A stretch of 11,898 bases of DNA from Ktedonobacterales bacterium (GCA_025928125.1 JAICKD010000031.1:1-11898); one strand, 5' to 3'. Positions 1 to 7,225 are shown, counted from the stretch's first letter. Translations and numbers: made by a program. Notes: generated by a model not told the origin, from the letters alone.

Positions 1-783
1 AGCGAGACGCCCGCGCCGCCAGCGTTACGCGCCAATGCGCTCTATGGCGTCGCGCGGGTAGTCTATGACCGTGGCGAGACCGAAGAGGCGGGCGTGCTGG
101 CGAACCAGTCGTTACAGGCGGCGCGCGAGGCGGACGACGCCGAAGCTCTGAGCAATGCGTTCGTGATCCTTGGGCAGATTGCCCAGCGCAACGGCGATCT
201 CGTGCGGGCAGGCGAGTTCTTCGAGGAGGGTCTCGCGTGGGCGCGCAGGAGTGGCAATCTCCATGCGATCAGTGCGGCGCTTGGCTTCCGCGCTCAGAGC
301 GCGCAGGCAGAGGGGAACATAGCCCATGCGGTCGCTCTCTATGAGGAGGCGCTACGGATTGCCCGGCAGAATGGCTCGCTCTGGGGCGAGGCGCTGACGG
401 AGACACACCTTGGGCGGCTTGCGTTCGCGCAACATCTCTACCAGCAGGCGCGCCAGCACTATGACCATGCGTTGGCACTCTATCGCACCTTCGGCAGTGA
501 CGTTTATCTGACGTGGTGCCTGGAAGCCGTCGCCGCGCTCGACAACGCTGAGGGCAACCATACCCGCGCGGTGACGATCAGCGCCGGGACCGAGACGCTA
601 CGCGCCAGCAGCCATGCGCCACGTCCGCCCGCAGAGCAGCAGGCGTTCGAGCACGCGCTTGCTGGATGCCGGACGGCGCTGGCTGATGAAGACTATCAGC
701 GCGCCTGGGCGGCGGGGCTGGCTGCCTCACGCGATATGCTGATTCGGCTGGCGCTTGGCGAGGATGATGCTCTCGCGCGCTAG
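1..783 (+). CDS. TPR-repeat protein, C-terminal part (likely tail of a large ATPase/regulator)
   Basis: The reading frame is open from base 1 to a TAG at 781-783, so only the last 260 residues are present and the true start lies outside the window. The visible part is almost all helical repeats of about 40 residues with TPR spacing, such as the ALYGVARVVYDRGETEEA, AFVILGQIAQRNGDLVRA, ALGFRAQSAQAEGNIAHA and THLGRLAFAQHLYQQA segments. The end has a PRPPAEQ stretch followed by a W..G..AS helix. This pattern is typical of the C-terminus of large LuxR/AfsR-type or NB-ARC ATPase regulators, where the TPR array senses a partner or ligand. The GTG at 94 lies inside a repeat and is not the true start. 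The ATPase and DNA-binding parts are not visible, so the regulator assignment is inference, whereas the TPR call is solid. Confidence 0.8.
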   Translation, partial: SETPAPPALRANALYGVARVVYDRGETEEAGVLANQSLQAAREADDAEALSNAFVILGQIAQRNGDLVRAGEFFEEGLAWARRSGNLHAISAALGFRAQSAQAEGNIAHAVALYEEALRIARQNGSLWGEALTETHLGRLAFAQHLYQQARQHYDHALALYRTFGSDVYLTWCLEAVAALDNAEGNHTRAVTISAGTETLRASSHAPRPPAEQQAFEHALAGCRTALADEDYQRAWAAGLAASRDMLIRLALGEDDALAR

Positions 784-836
784 CCTGGCGTGATATACAT
801 TGCGCTCGTTCAGACAAGGGAGGTCATAGAATCGCC

Positions 837-1139
837 ATGTGTCGCAACATCAAGCCGCTTTTCAACTTCGAGCCGCCAGCCACCGAGGACGAGATTCACG
901 CCGCCTCGCTGCAATTCGTGCGCAAGATCAGCGGGTTCACCAAGCCGTCGAAGGCCAACGAGGAGGCTTTCCTGGCTGCTGTTGACGAGATTGCCGCAGT
1001 TGCCAGCCAGCTCCTCACCACGCTGGAAACGAACGCGCCGCCAAAGGACCGCGTCGAAGAGGCCGACAAAACGCGCGCCCGCTCAGCCCAGCGCTTCCCC
1101 AACCAGTCTTCGCCGTCACACAGTCACGCGCACAGCTAG
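837..1139 (+). CDS. DUF2277 family protein
   Basis: A 100-residue protein starts at the ATG at 837, preceded by an AGGGAGG ribosome site near 817-823. The N-terminus MCRNIKPLFNFEPPA, followed by acidic residues, ASLQFVRKISG and a KPS..N..AF segment, is the hallmark of DUF2277, a short conserved bacterial family of unknown function found in Chloroflexota and Actinobacteria among others. The conserved core covers about residues 1-70. The last 30 residues are Arg-, Ser- and His-rich, look disordered and end in HSHAHS. The single Cys at position 2 and the RNI/LFNFEPP motif are the family's most conserved part. It lies 53 bp after the TPR gene on the same strand and might share its transcript. No function can be assigned. 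Confidence 0.85.
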   Translation: MCRNIKPLFNFEPPATEDEIHAASLQFVRKISGFTKPSKANEEAFLAAVDEIAAVASQLLTTLETNAPPKDRVEEADKTRARSAQRFPNQSSPSHSHAHS

Positions 1140-1414
1140 GCAGGCAAGGGACGAGACACGGGCAGCCTGCCCCATGCTATCCATGCCACTGGCCGCCGCT
1201 GGCCAAAAGGACAGTTGACGGCTCCCCGCATGAGTCGTTATAACAAGATATATCTTCACAAATGCGGGCTGGCTGGCACGGCGACGAGGTAGGACAGAAC
1301 GTACGTCTCGCACGCTGGTCAGTGCAACCGTGGCGGCGGTTCTTGTGTTATCTGGGGTACGGATGATGCGGTGAAACCGGGTTTCGTCGCGTCGTCCGCA
1401 AAGGGGGTGTTGAT
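1140..1414 (+). other. Intergenic region with promoter; no gene
   Basis: This 275-bp gap between the DUF2277 and DUF2269 genes holds no convincing coding sequence. It contains a tight inverted repeat at 1160-1172 (arms GGGCA/TGCCC, loop GCC), about 20 bp after the DUF2277 stop, that could act as a weak terminator stem but lacks a T-tract. It also contains a good sigma-70-like promoter and a palindrome (listed separately) and about 160 bp of leader before the DUF2269 start. Confidence 0.5.
1215..1256 (+). promoter_or_regulatory. Sigma-70-type promoter with downstream 12-bp palindrome (possible operator)
   Basis: The -35 TTGACG at 1215-1220 and -10 TATAAC at 1239-1244 each match the consensus at 5 of 6 positions and are separated by 18 bp. 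Directly after the -10, at 1245-1256, lies the perfect palindrome AAGATATATCTT, covering the expected transcription start. The region is AT-rich against a GC-rich background. It should drive the DUF2269-type gene at 1415. The palindrome position fits a repressor operator, but no regulator is identified. Confidence 0.55.
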
Positions 1415-1888
1415 TTGTATCAGTGGCTCGTTTTTCTGCACGTGCTCGGCGTCTTCGGATTCCTGCTGGCGCATGGCGTCTCGGTCTTTGTCGCCTTCCG
1501 CGTGCAGCGTGAAAAAGACATCCACGCGATTCGGGCGCTGCTTGGCCTCTCGGCGAGCGCCGTGATGATGTCCACCTTCTCGCTGCTCTTGATTCTGGTC
1601 GCCGGGATCATCGCTGGATTCATGGGGAACTGGTGGTCGATGGGCTGGATCTGGGCGGCGCTCGGCGTCTTCGTGGTGGTCTGGGCTTTGATGGGGGCCT
1701 TCACCGGGCCAGCCTTCCGCAAGGCGCGTATTGCGGTGGGATTCACCGGGCCAACCACCATCGACGAGTCTGTCGTCTCCGACCGGCTGCCAGAGGCGCT
1801 GGCGGCGCTGCGCCCGTGGCTGCCGACGCTTACCGGCGGCATCGGCCTGGTGGTATTGCTCTGGCTGATGGTGCTCAAACCGTTTTAA
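1415..1888 (+). CDS. DUF2269-type four-helix integral membrane protein
   Basis: A 157-residue hydrophobic protein. The start is a TTG at 1415, chosen because an AAGGGGG ribosome site at 1401-1407 sits 7 nt upstream, no in-frame ATG or GTG is better placed, and MYQWLVFLHVLGVFGFLLAHG is the usual N-terminus of this family. Four membrane segments are visible at about residues 4-28, 50-70, 76-97 and 138-155. A charged stretch RVQREKDIHAIR follows helix 1, and a loop of about 40 residues precedes helix 4. His9 and His20 lie in helix 1 and could bind a metal or heme, but this is speculation. The family is predicted inner-membrane and of unknown function. A distant likeness to CopD-like small membrane proteins is possible. 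Confidence 0.75.
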   Translation: MYQWLVFLHVLGVFGFLLAHGVSVFVAFRVQREKDIHAIRALLGLSASAVMMSTFSLLLILVAGIIAGFMGNWWSMGWIWAALGVFVVVWALMGAFTGPAFRKARIAVGFTGPTTIDESVVSDRLPEALAALRPWLPTLTGGIGLVVLLWLMVLKPF

Positions 1889-1981
1889 GGATCAGGCTGC
1901 CAGATGGGGGAGGCATGCGGAGAAAGGATAGGGAGCAGGGTATACTTGGGGAGCGCGTCGCGTTCATGGCGGGGCGTTCCC

Positions 1982-1990
1982 TGCTATACC
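1982..1990 (+). promoter_or_regulatory. Candidate extended -10 promoter for dnaN
   Basis: A TGC-TATACC element at 1982-1990 fits an extended -10 (TGnTATA) with no recognisable -35. It would give a leader of about 40 nt before the dnaN GTG. A second hexamer TATACT at 1941-1946 also lacks a -35. Weak evidence, since dnaN could instead be co-transcribed with the gene before it. Confidence 0.3.
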
Positions 1991-2037
1991 AGTCATCCGT
2001 CTTGATATGCAAATATTCTATCTGAGGAGGCCCGCCC

Positions 2038-3192
2038 GTGAAGCTCACCTGCAAGCAGCAAGACCTTGCCCGAGGACTCTCCACCGTCAGCCATGCCGTC
2101 TCGACGCGGAGCACGCTGCCGATTCTCTCTAATATCCTGCTGGCCGCCGAGAATGGCCGCCTACGTCTCTCCGCCACCAACCTTGAGATTGGCATCACCT
2201 GCTGGGTACCCGCCAACATCCAGGAGGAGGGCAGCACCACCAGCCCGTCGCGTCTGTTAACCGATTTCGTCAATACGCTGCCACCGACCGAGGTGACGCT
2301 GGCGTTGCAGCCGTCGGGGCAGAGCCTGAAGGTGAGCGACCAGCGCAGCCAGGCGACGATTCGCGGGATGGAGCCGGGCGAGTTTCCGGCGATCCCGACG
2401 GCCGACGGTGGGCAGCCGCCGCTGACCGTGAGCGTGGGTGAGCTGCGGGCGATGATCGCAGAGGTGGCCTTTGCCGCTGCCACCGATGACGCCCGCCCGG
2501 TCTTCACTGGCGTTCTGGCGCGGGTGAGTGGCGGGCGGCTAACGTTCGCCGCCGCGGACAGCTTCCGGCTGGCGGTGCGCTCGACCGCGCTGGAAGAGTC
2601 GGGCGGCCAGGGCGACGCGCCCGTCAACGATATGCTTATCCCCGCGCGCACGCTGATGGAACTGGCGAAGGTGATGCCGGGCGAAGGCACCGTCTATATC
2701 GTCGTGACGCCGAATCGCAATCAGGTGCTCTTCCGCATTGGCGACGACCTCGAGCTGGTCTCGACGCTGATTGCCGGGCAGTTCCCCAACTACGAGGCGA
2801 TTCTGCCAAAGGGGCATACGACCTACGTTTCTATTGACACGGAATCCATCCGCCAGGCGGCCAAGCAGGCGTCGATCTTCGCGCGCGATAGCGCCAATAT
2901 CGTGCGGCTGAAAGTGGATCCAGGTGAGAACGATGGCCTGAAGCCAGGCGCGGTGACGCTGGCGGCGACGGCTGAGGAAAGCGGCGATACGACCACCACA
3001 TTGTCGGCGACGGTCGATGGGCCTGGGATGGAGATCATCTTCAACGTCAAATATCTCACGGATGTGCTGAGTGTCGTTAGTGTCGCTGAGGTAAAGCTGG
3101 AACTTAACACGCCGCAGCAACCCGGTGTCATCAGGCCAGGCAACGACAGCGACTACGTCTACGTCATCATGCCGATGCACAGCACCCGCTAG
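2038..3192 (+). CDS. dnaN: DNA polymerase III subunit beta (sliding clamp)
   Basis: A 384-residue protein of normal clamp length. The GTG start at 2038 follows a strong GAGGAGG ribosome site at 2024-2030. The clamp forms a ring dimer around DNA and tethers replicative and repair polymerases. Recognisable landmarks are STLPILSNILLAAENG (25-40) in domain 1, GMEPGEFPAIP (110-120) at the domain 1/2 boundary, DARPVFTGVL (151-160) and SFRLAVR (175-181) in domain 2, GQFPNYEAILP (247-257) at the start of domain 3, FNVKYLTDVL (335-344), and the C-terminal VIMPM. The protein ends in HSTR after this MPM instead of the more usual MPMR(L). No dnaA, recF or gyrB neighbour and no DnaA-box cluster is seen, so this copy is not in the classical oriC arrangement. 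Confidence 0.95.
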   Translation: MKLTCKQQDLARGLSTVSHAVSTRSTLPILSNILLAAENGRLRLSATNLEIGITCWVPANIQEEGSTTSPSRLLTDFVNTLPPTEVTLALQPSGQSLKVSDQRSQATIRGMEPGEFPAIPTADGGQPPLTVSVGELRAMIAEVAFAAATDDARPVFTGVLARVSGGRLTFAAADSFRLAVRSTALEESGGQGDAPVNDMLIPARTLMELAKVMPGEGTVYIVVTPNRNQVLFRIGDDLELVSTLIAGQFPNYEAILPKGHTTYVSIDTESIRQAAKQASIFARDSANIVRLKVDPGENDGLKPGAVTLAATAEESGDTTTTLSATVDGPGMEIIFNVKYLTDVLSVVSVAEVKLELNTPQQPGVIRPGNDSDYVYVIMPMHSTR

Positions 3193-3224
3193 CATGCGGC
3201 TCTCATTGCCATCTCCTTATCAGG

Positions 3225-3261
3225 TGAAGCGGTGTTTGTCATTGCGACAGAACCCGCTTCA
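3225..3261. terminator. Hairpin between convergent genes, possible bidirectional terminator
   Basis: In the 94-bp gap between dnaN and the convergent glycosyltransferase gene, TGAAGCGG (3225-3232) pairs perfectly with CCGCTTCA (3254-3261). The stem can continue inward through GTT/AAC and GTC/GAC with small bulges to a 5-nt loop (3241-3245). It is placed to end both transcripts. Neither side has a real T-tract, so classical intrinsic termination is uncertain. Confidence 0.45.
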
Positions 3262-3286
3262 TTGGTCTGTGCGGCTCGACATCGGC

Positions 3287-4543
3287 TCACAGGCGCGGAG
3301 ATGCCTGAACAGCGTATGAGGCAATCAGACGAGCGACATCGAAGGTGGCGCGCGGCGTGCTGATGGCACGAACTCGGGCGCGCATCTGATCGAGCCGCCA
3401 ATCAGATGTGTCGAGCATTGTGGCGAGATGCTGGGTCACGCTCTCCGGCGTCGGCGCCAGCACGCCTAAACCATTCTGGAGCACAAAGTCAATGTTGCCA
3501 ATTTCCTGCCCAGGGAGCGCTCCGGTGAGTACGATTGGCAGTTCGCATGCCACCGCCTCGCTAATGGCGCCCGGTCCGGCCTTCGTCACGATGACATCAG
3601 CCGCGTGCATGAGATCCGGCATATTCTGCACGAAGCCAAAGAGCGCGATATGTGTTGGAGTGTGAGTGCGTCTCCGTAAATGGTCCACCTGCGCATACAG
3701 CTGGCGATTACGGCCAGCCACCACGACCAGTTGGGCGCGAATACGCTGACGAATGAGCTCCTGAACTGCCTCGGCGAGGCCACAGGCGCCTTCGCCACCG
3801 CCAGCGAGCAGCACCACAGCGCGATCTGTATCGAGGCCGAGCGCTCTGCGACATTCGGCAGTAGTCGCGTTGGCGCGCGCCGTGAAGGACGGGTCAATGG
3901 GCATGCCAAGCACGTGGACACGTCCAGCGGGCAGGCCATGCGCCAGTGCGAGGCGTTTTGTGGCCAGCGTCGGCACGACACAGGCATCCACACCGCGCGC
4001 AAACCATGCCGCATGGGCGCTCACCAGATCGGTGACAACCGTGATGAGAGGAACATGGAGGCCCATATCGCCCATCGCTTGAAGCGTGATGTGGTTGAGC
4101 AGAGGATGGACTGAGACAATAACATCAGGCCGTGTTCGCTCGATAAGGGCGCGCAATCCCTGAAGCAGGAAGGGCTGACACAAGCGCTTCGCCGCGTCGA
4201 ACCGTTCAGCTGAGTTCGTGATGTGGAAGAGTTGTCCGTAAAGGCGTGGGCTATGCCTGACCACAGGACCATACAGCGCGACTGATTTGCGAAGCGGAAA
4301 TTGCGCGCACTCTCTGAAGACATCGACGATATGGATGTCGATGTCAGGCGCTAGATAGCCGCTAGCGCACGCTTGCTCGTAGACGATGCGCAGGGCTTTT
4401 GCGATGGCGGTGGCAGCGCTGCGATGCCCTGCCCCTGTGTCTGAGATCAAGAAGAGGATCGAGCCCTGAGGCCCGCGCGCTCCTCTGGGCGACGCGGCGA
4501 GCACAGGTCTGTGATGTTGTGCCTTGTCTTGCTGTACTGTCAT
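3287..4543 (-). CDS. MGDG-synthase-like diacylglycerol glycosyltransferase (GT28, GT-B fold)
   Basis: A 418-residue protein. The start is the ATG at 4543, which overlaps the upstream gene's TGA in an ATGA junction; a longer in-frame reading to 4825 only runs into that gene. The N-terminal half carries SDTGAGHR (34-41), the signature of the MGDG synthase N-domain (plant enzymes have SDTGGGHR), followed by VSVHPLLNH (143-151) and VVTDL (169-173). The C-terminal half has the nucleotide-sugar side: GGGEG (248-252), a FVQNMPDLMHAADVIVTKAGP stretch (304-324) with ISEA after it, and PGQEIGN (344-350), matching the GQEAGN motif of MGDG synthases. The family moves galactose or glucose from a UDP-sugar to diacylglycerol at the inner membrane face, making phosphorus-free glycolipids. 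The sugar and acceptor cannot be read from sequence, and a MurG-like role is unlikely given the N-terminal motif. It is the last gene of the operon behind a PHO-box-like array. Confidence 0.85.
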   Translation of the reverse strand: MTVQQDKAQHHRPVLAASPRGARGPQGSILFLISDTGAGHRSAATAIAKALRIVYEQACASGYLAPDIDIHIVDVFRECAQFPLRKSVALYGPVVRHSPRLYGQLFHITNSAERFDAAKRLCQPFLLQGLRALIERTRPDVIVSVHPLLNHITLQAMGDMGLHVPLITVVTDLVSAHAAWFARGVDACVVPTLATKRLALAHGLPAGRVHVLGMPIDPSFTARANATTAECRRALGLDTDRAVVLLAGGGEGACGLAEAVQELIRQRIRAQLVVVAGRNRQLYAQVDHLRRRTHTPTHIALFGFVQNMPDLMHAADVIVTKAGPGAISEAVACELPIVLTGALPGQEIGNIDFVLQNGLGVLAPTPESVTQHLATMLDTSDWRLDQMRARVRAISTPRATFDVARLIASYAVQASPRL

Positions 4544-5685
4544 TGAGAGCCTTCCAAGATGCGAGCAAACGCCTGTAGATAGCTTGGATCGCCGTGCTGC
4601 TTGCGCAGAACCCAATACTCTGCCCCCCAAAACAGGTAGGCATACAGTGTACAGCCTTGTTGGGACCAGCGCATGCCCGTGTTGTAGTTGGTGATGATAT
4701 GTTCCGGCAGGCAGCTGAACATCTGCCGCCCGGCTGGATTCGGCGGGGTTGTCACAGTTTCCCACGGCTCGGCTTGGCCCTCCGTGATCATAAGCTGTTG
4801 TCCCTGCGTGCTGGTCCAGGCGCACAGACGCTTACGCCGCGATTCCTGCCAGCGGCTCGTACTTCCATCCAGATAGAGTGTCTTACGCCCCAGGGTGATC
4901 AACGCCTGGCGTGGGTAATAATCAATTCCGACAATGTTAGCCATCCGCTCCGTGACCGCTAGGGAATCGCCCTGATCGCGCGTCCGCCAGCGCTGCATGA
5001 CCTGCACCAGCAGCGAGGTGGGTAAGAACCCGTTCATCACAATCGGCCTGCTCGCGTCCGCGGCCTTCAGCGCCGCCAGCTCCTCCGCAACGAAGTCCGC
5101 GTCCAATCGCCATGAGTGTTCTATGCCAAGAGGATCAACGGCCTCGTGTTCGAGTTGCCAGGCGACGATGGCTTGCCGATGCTTATAGCGCTCCACAATT
5201 CGTGCGATGAAGTCGGTGGCGGCTGCAATCAGCGATCGATACGCGGATGGCTTGATGCGGGTGTGTTCCGGGAAGGGCTGCCTCAGATGGTGCGCTGGCA
5301 CGAAGAACTCAGGATAACTGAAGACCTTCAGCGGCCCGACGCAGAGGATGATGCGCACGCCCGCTCGTTCAGCGGCGTCGATCTGCCAGTCCAGCTCGTC
5401 AGTACCGAACACTCCAGGTTCGGGTTCGATCCGGTCCCAATACGCCCCCAGCCGAATCAGTTGCATGGGATAGGCGAGCAACGTCTGCAAGGTGGCGTGC
5501 GCATCCAACCCGAGCGCGGCAATGTGCGGTGGTCGAAAGCTGATGCCCAGCAAGGTAGTGTGTCGTGGCTCAACCGTGATATGTTGCCACGTATCCGTCA
5601 GGGGCCGCGCCGCCTCCACCAGCCTGAGTTCCCCGACTCTCAGGACACCGGTACCGCCAGCCCCAGTCGTTCTGGCTTCTTGCAT
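4540..5685 (-). CDS. Clan GH-A-like glycoside hydrolase (TIM barrel)
   Basis: A 381-residue protein starting at the ATG at 5685, behind an AAGGCAGG-like ribosome site. It has no signal peptide, so it is probably cytoplasmic. The fold signature is that of cellulase/beta-galactosidase-type (alpha/beta)8 hydrolases: IRLGAYWDRIEPEPGVF (77-93), then DWQIDAAERAGVRIILCVG (99-117), WQLEHE (176-181), and the late-strand MITEGQAEPW (299-308). By position Glu181 would be the acid/base and Glu302 the nucleophile of a retaining enzyme. Clan GH-A normally has Asn before the acid/base Glu; here it is His180. The substrate is unknown. Being translationally coupled (4-bp overlap) to a diacylglycerol glycosyltransferase suggests that it trims or transglycosylates a glycolipid headgroup. 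DGDG synthase-like SFR2 of plants is also a GH-A enzyme acting by transglycosylation, a suggestive but unproven parallel. Confidence 0.75.
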   Translation of the reverse strand: MQEARTTGAGGTGVLRVGELRLVEAARPLTDTWQHITVEPRHTTLLGISFRPPHIAALGLDAHATLQTLLAYPMQLIRLGAYWDRIEPEPGVFGTDELDWQIDAAERAGVRIILCVGPLKVFSYPEFFVPAHHLRQPFPEHTRIKPSAYRSLIAAATDFIARIVERYKHRQAIVAWQLEHEAVDPLGIEHSWRLDADFVAEELAALKAADASRPIVMNGFLPTSLLVQVMQRWRTRDQGDSLAVTERMANIVGIDYYPRQALITLGRKTLYLDGSTSRWQESRRKRLCAWTSTQGQQLMITEGQAEPWETVTTPPNPAGRQMFSCLPEHIITNYNTGMRWSQQGCTLYAYLFWGAEYWVLRKQHGDPSYLQAFARILEGSQ

Positions 5686-5738
5686 AGTCGCCTGCCTTCT
5701 CTTCCGCCCAACCGAGCTATTGTCTGCCTATCCAGAGA

Positions 5739-6518
5739 TCACCGCGCCTCGGCAAAGTACTCGAAAAGCGCCATCGAGAGGAAGAACCAGGCAGGCAGGT
5801 ACCGTCTAATGCCTTCTTTCAGTGACGCCTGTTGGCTCTTGTATGCATACCACGATGTGATCTTTGGAATGACGCTGGCGCCGATGAACACCCGATGCAC
5901 GGGATACGACCGTTGTTCAGCCTTTGTCGAGACCGGTGTGATATGGTCAGGTGCAGTGGTCCACCTCAGCACTCTCCTGGAAAGCGTCACGTACCACAGC
6001 GGAATCGTGTGAAACGAGTTTGTGTGCAGGTCGGTGACAACTTCGGAGCCGGCTACATGGTCGGAGTGACCATAGAGACCGGTGAGATCATAGGTGACAA
6101 GAAGATCAGGGCGCTCCTGCTCAATGAGCCGTCCGACAAACGCCCTTAACTCCGACTTGCGCGTATGCAATTCGCCGTCGCCGAAGTCCTGCTGAATGCA
6201 CCGGGAAATCTTCAGAATGCGCGCCACTCGTTGCGCTTCCTGCGTTCGTATCTTCTTGAGGCTCAGATTGACAGTTGCGTCTGGCGTACCGCGTTCGCCT
6301 TTGGTCAGAATGACCAGAGTGACCGCGCACCCACCTGTCGCGAGGCGATGCAGAAATCCGCCGCATGTCACGGTTTCATCATCCGCATGTGGGAAAATGA
6401 CTAGCACGCGCTGGAATGCTCTGGCATCTCGCAGCGGGGTCGAGAAATCGTTGGCGAGGAGAAACCCAGCCAGCCAAATGCAGAAAATGGCGACTGGCAC
6501 AACCAGGACGACCACCAT
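5739..6518 (-). CDS. PIG-L/LmbE family deacetylase, membrane-anchored
   Basis: A 259-residue protein starting at the ATG at 6518 with an AGGAAG ribosome site 5 nt upstream. The zinc-site motif PHADDE (43-48) and the second motif HSDH (151-154, within GLYGHSDHV) are intact, so the enzyme should be active. This family removes N-acetyl groups from GlcNAc-type substrates, including GlcNAc-phosphatidylinositol, mycothiol and bacillithiol precursors and antibiotic sugars. Residues 1-22 form one hydrophobic segment (VVVLVVPVAIFCIWLAGFLL), a signal anchor, after which the catalytic domain follows directly. The C-terminal stretch PAWFFLSMALFEYFAEA is also hydrophobic. Membrane anchoring favours a lipid-linked substrate. 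It sits between the methyltransferase (71-bp gap) and the glycoside hydrolase (53-bp gap) in the operon. An aminoglycolipid role is inference. Confidence 0.85.
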   Translation of the reverse strand: MVVVLVVPVAIFCIWLAGFLLANDFSTPLRDARAFQRVLVIFPHADDETVTCGGFLHRLATGGCAVTLVILTKGERGTPDATVNLSLKKIRTQEAQRVARILKISRCIQQDFGDGELHTRKSELRAFVGRLIEQERPDLLVTYDLTGLYGHSDHVAGSEVVTDLHTNSFHTIPLWYVTLSRRVLRWTTAPDHITPVSTKAEQRSYPVHRVFIGASVIPKITSWYAYKSQQASLKEGIRRYLPAWFFLSMALFEYFAEAR

Positions 6519-6558
6519 CGTTTCTTCCTGCTTTCCCAGTGTGGTCGCAAGCGCCTAC

Positions 6559-6591
6559 AGCACCAAAGACGCAAGCCGTTGCTATGGTGCT
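6559..6591 (-). other. Intercistronic hairpin in the five-gene operon
   Basis: AGCACCA (6559-6565) pairs with TGGTGCT (6585-6591), and inside it GCAA (6571-6574) pairs with TTGC (6579-6582) around a 4-nt loop. The structure covers most of the 71-bp gap and enters the methyltransferase stop codon. There is no T-tract, so an mRNA processing or stability element is as likely as an attenuator. Confidence 0.4.
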
Positions 6592-7192
6592 AGAACACCC
6601 ACGGAATGAAGCGCTTCGTGTGCCGCTTGTATTCGATATACGGTTGGCCGATGGCCCGGGTAAGCGCCTCCTCCTCGATGCGTACTCGATACAGATGGCC
6701 CAGCGCCACGCATACCCCTAGGGCGAGCAGGCTGGCCCAGTTTGTCATCGCCAGACCGATGCCCAGCATGGTCAGGAATGTGCCACTATAGGCGGGGTGA
6801 CGAACAAAGCGGTATGCGCCGCGCCGCACCACATGCTGGTTCGTGGATACGGCGACATCGCGCGTAAAATAGCGCCCTAGCGTCCTGATTGCGTGCCAGC
6901 GCAGCGCGACGCCCAGGAGCATCAAGAGTATGCCAAGCCGAAAGATTGCTACTGGTTGCCAGAGAATCGCTGCCCGCTGAAATATCCACCCGAACGCGAG
7001 GCACAAGGCGATCCCAATCCATTGCAGGCCGATCAGGATGCCCAGCGAACCGCGATCCTGGACGACCGCGTCGGTCCTGGCAACCGTCGCAAGCTGCCTG
7101 AACATGTTGATTGCCTCTGGGGCGCACCAGATCAGGCAGGCGACCAGAAACGTCGCGGCTGCTCCGATGCTGGTGTAGATCAACGATGGCAT
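6590..7192 (-). CDS. ICMT/PEMT-like integral membrane methyltransferase
   Basis: A 200-residue protein starting at the ATG at 7192, preceded by an AGGAGGA ribosome site (7198-7204 on the forward strand). It has membrane segments at about residues 5-24, 50-71, 83-100 and 137-165. The C-terminal catalytic region shows the family pattern: GAYRFVRHPAYSG (125-137), RIEEEAL (171-177), PYIEY (184-188) and FIPWVF at the end. This is the isoprenylcysteine carboxyl methyltransferase/phospholipid methyltransferase superfamily, which uses S-adenosylmethionine to methylate lipophilic substrates within the membrane. Bacterial members lack prenylated protein substrates and act on small lipids or unknown targets. 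It lies 33 bp after the FAD oxidase gene. Methylation of a lipid, a sugar acid or an amine are all possible. Confidence 0.8.
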   Translation of the reverse strand: MPSLIYTSIGAAATFLVACLIWCAPEAINMFRQLATVARTDAVVQDRGSLGILIGLQWIGIALCLAFGWIFQRAAILWQPVAIFRLGILLMLLGVALRWHAIRTLGRYFTRDVAVSTNQHVVRRGAYRFVRHPAYSGTFLTMLGIGLAMTNWASLLALGVCVALGHLYRVRIEEEALTRAIGQPYIEYKRHTKRFIPWVF

Positions 7193-7225
7193 GATTGTCC
7201 TCCTGTCTATGTCTCCGTATGTGCG

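Noticed and set aside
1160..1205. Terminator after the DUF2277 gene formed by GGGCA/TGCCC or TGGCC/GGCCA repeats
   Set aside because: Stems are only 5 bp, there is no T-tract, and such short repeats are frequent in GC-rich DNA.
1915..2025. 36-codon plus-strand frame ending in the dnaN ribosome site, a possible leader peptide
   Set aside because: The purine-rich stretch before it is only 1 nt from the ATG, the peptide resembles nothing, and overlap of its stop with the dnaN ribosome site can be chance.
1875..2690. 271-residue minus-strand open frame over the dnaN start
   Set aside because: No motif, Ser/Arg-rich shadow of dnaN, and it would cover the dnaN ribosome site and promoter region.
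2539..3195. 218-residue minus-strand open frame opposite dnaN
   Set aside because: It is rich in Arg and His in shadow-frame fashion and lies entirely on a certain dnaN gene.
4544..4825. N-terminal extension of the glycosyltransferase
   Set aside because: It lies wholly inside the glycoside hydrolase gene, whereas the ATG at 4543 gives a classical ATGA overlap just before the SDTGAGHR domain.
5116..6012. 298-residue plus-strand open frame opposite the glycoside hydrolase and deacetylase genes
   Set aside because: It spans two well-supported minus-strand genes and their gap, has no family resemblance and composition typical of an antisense frame in GC-rich DNA.
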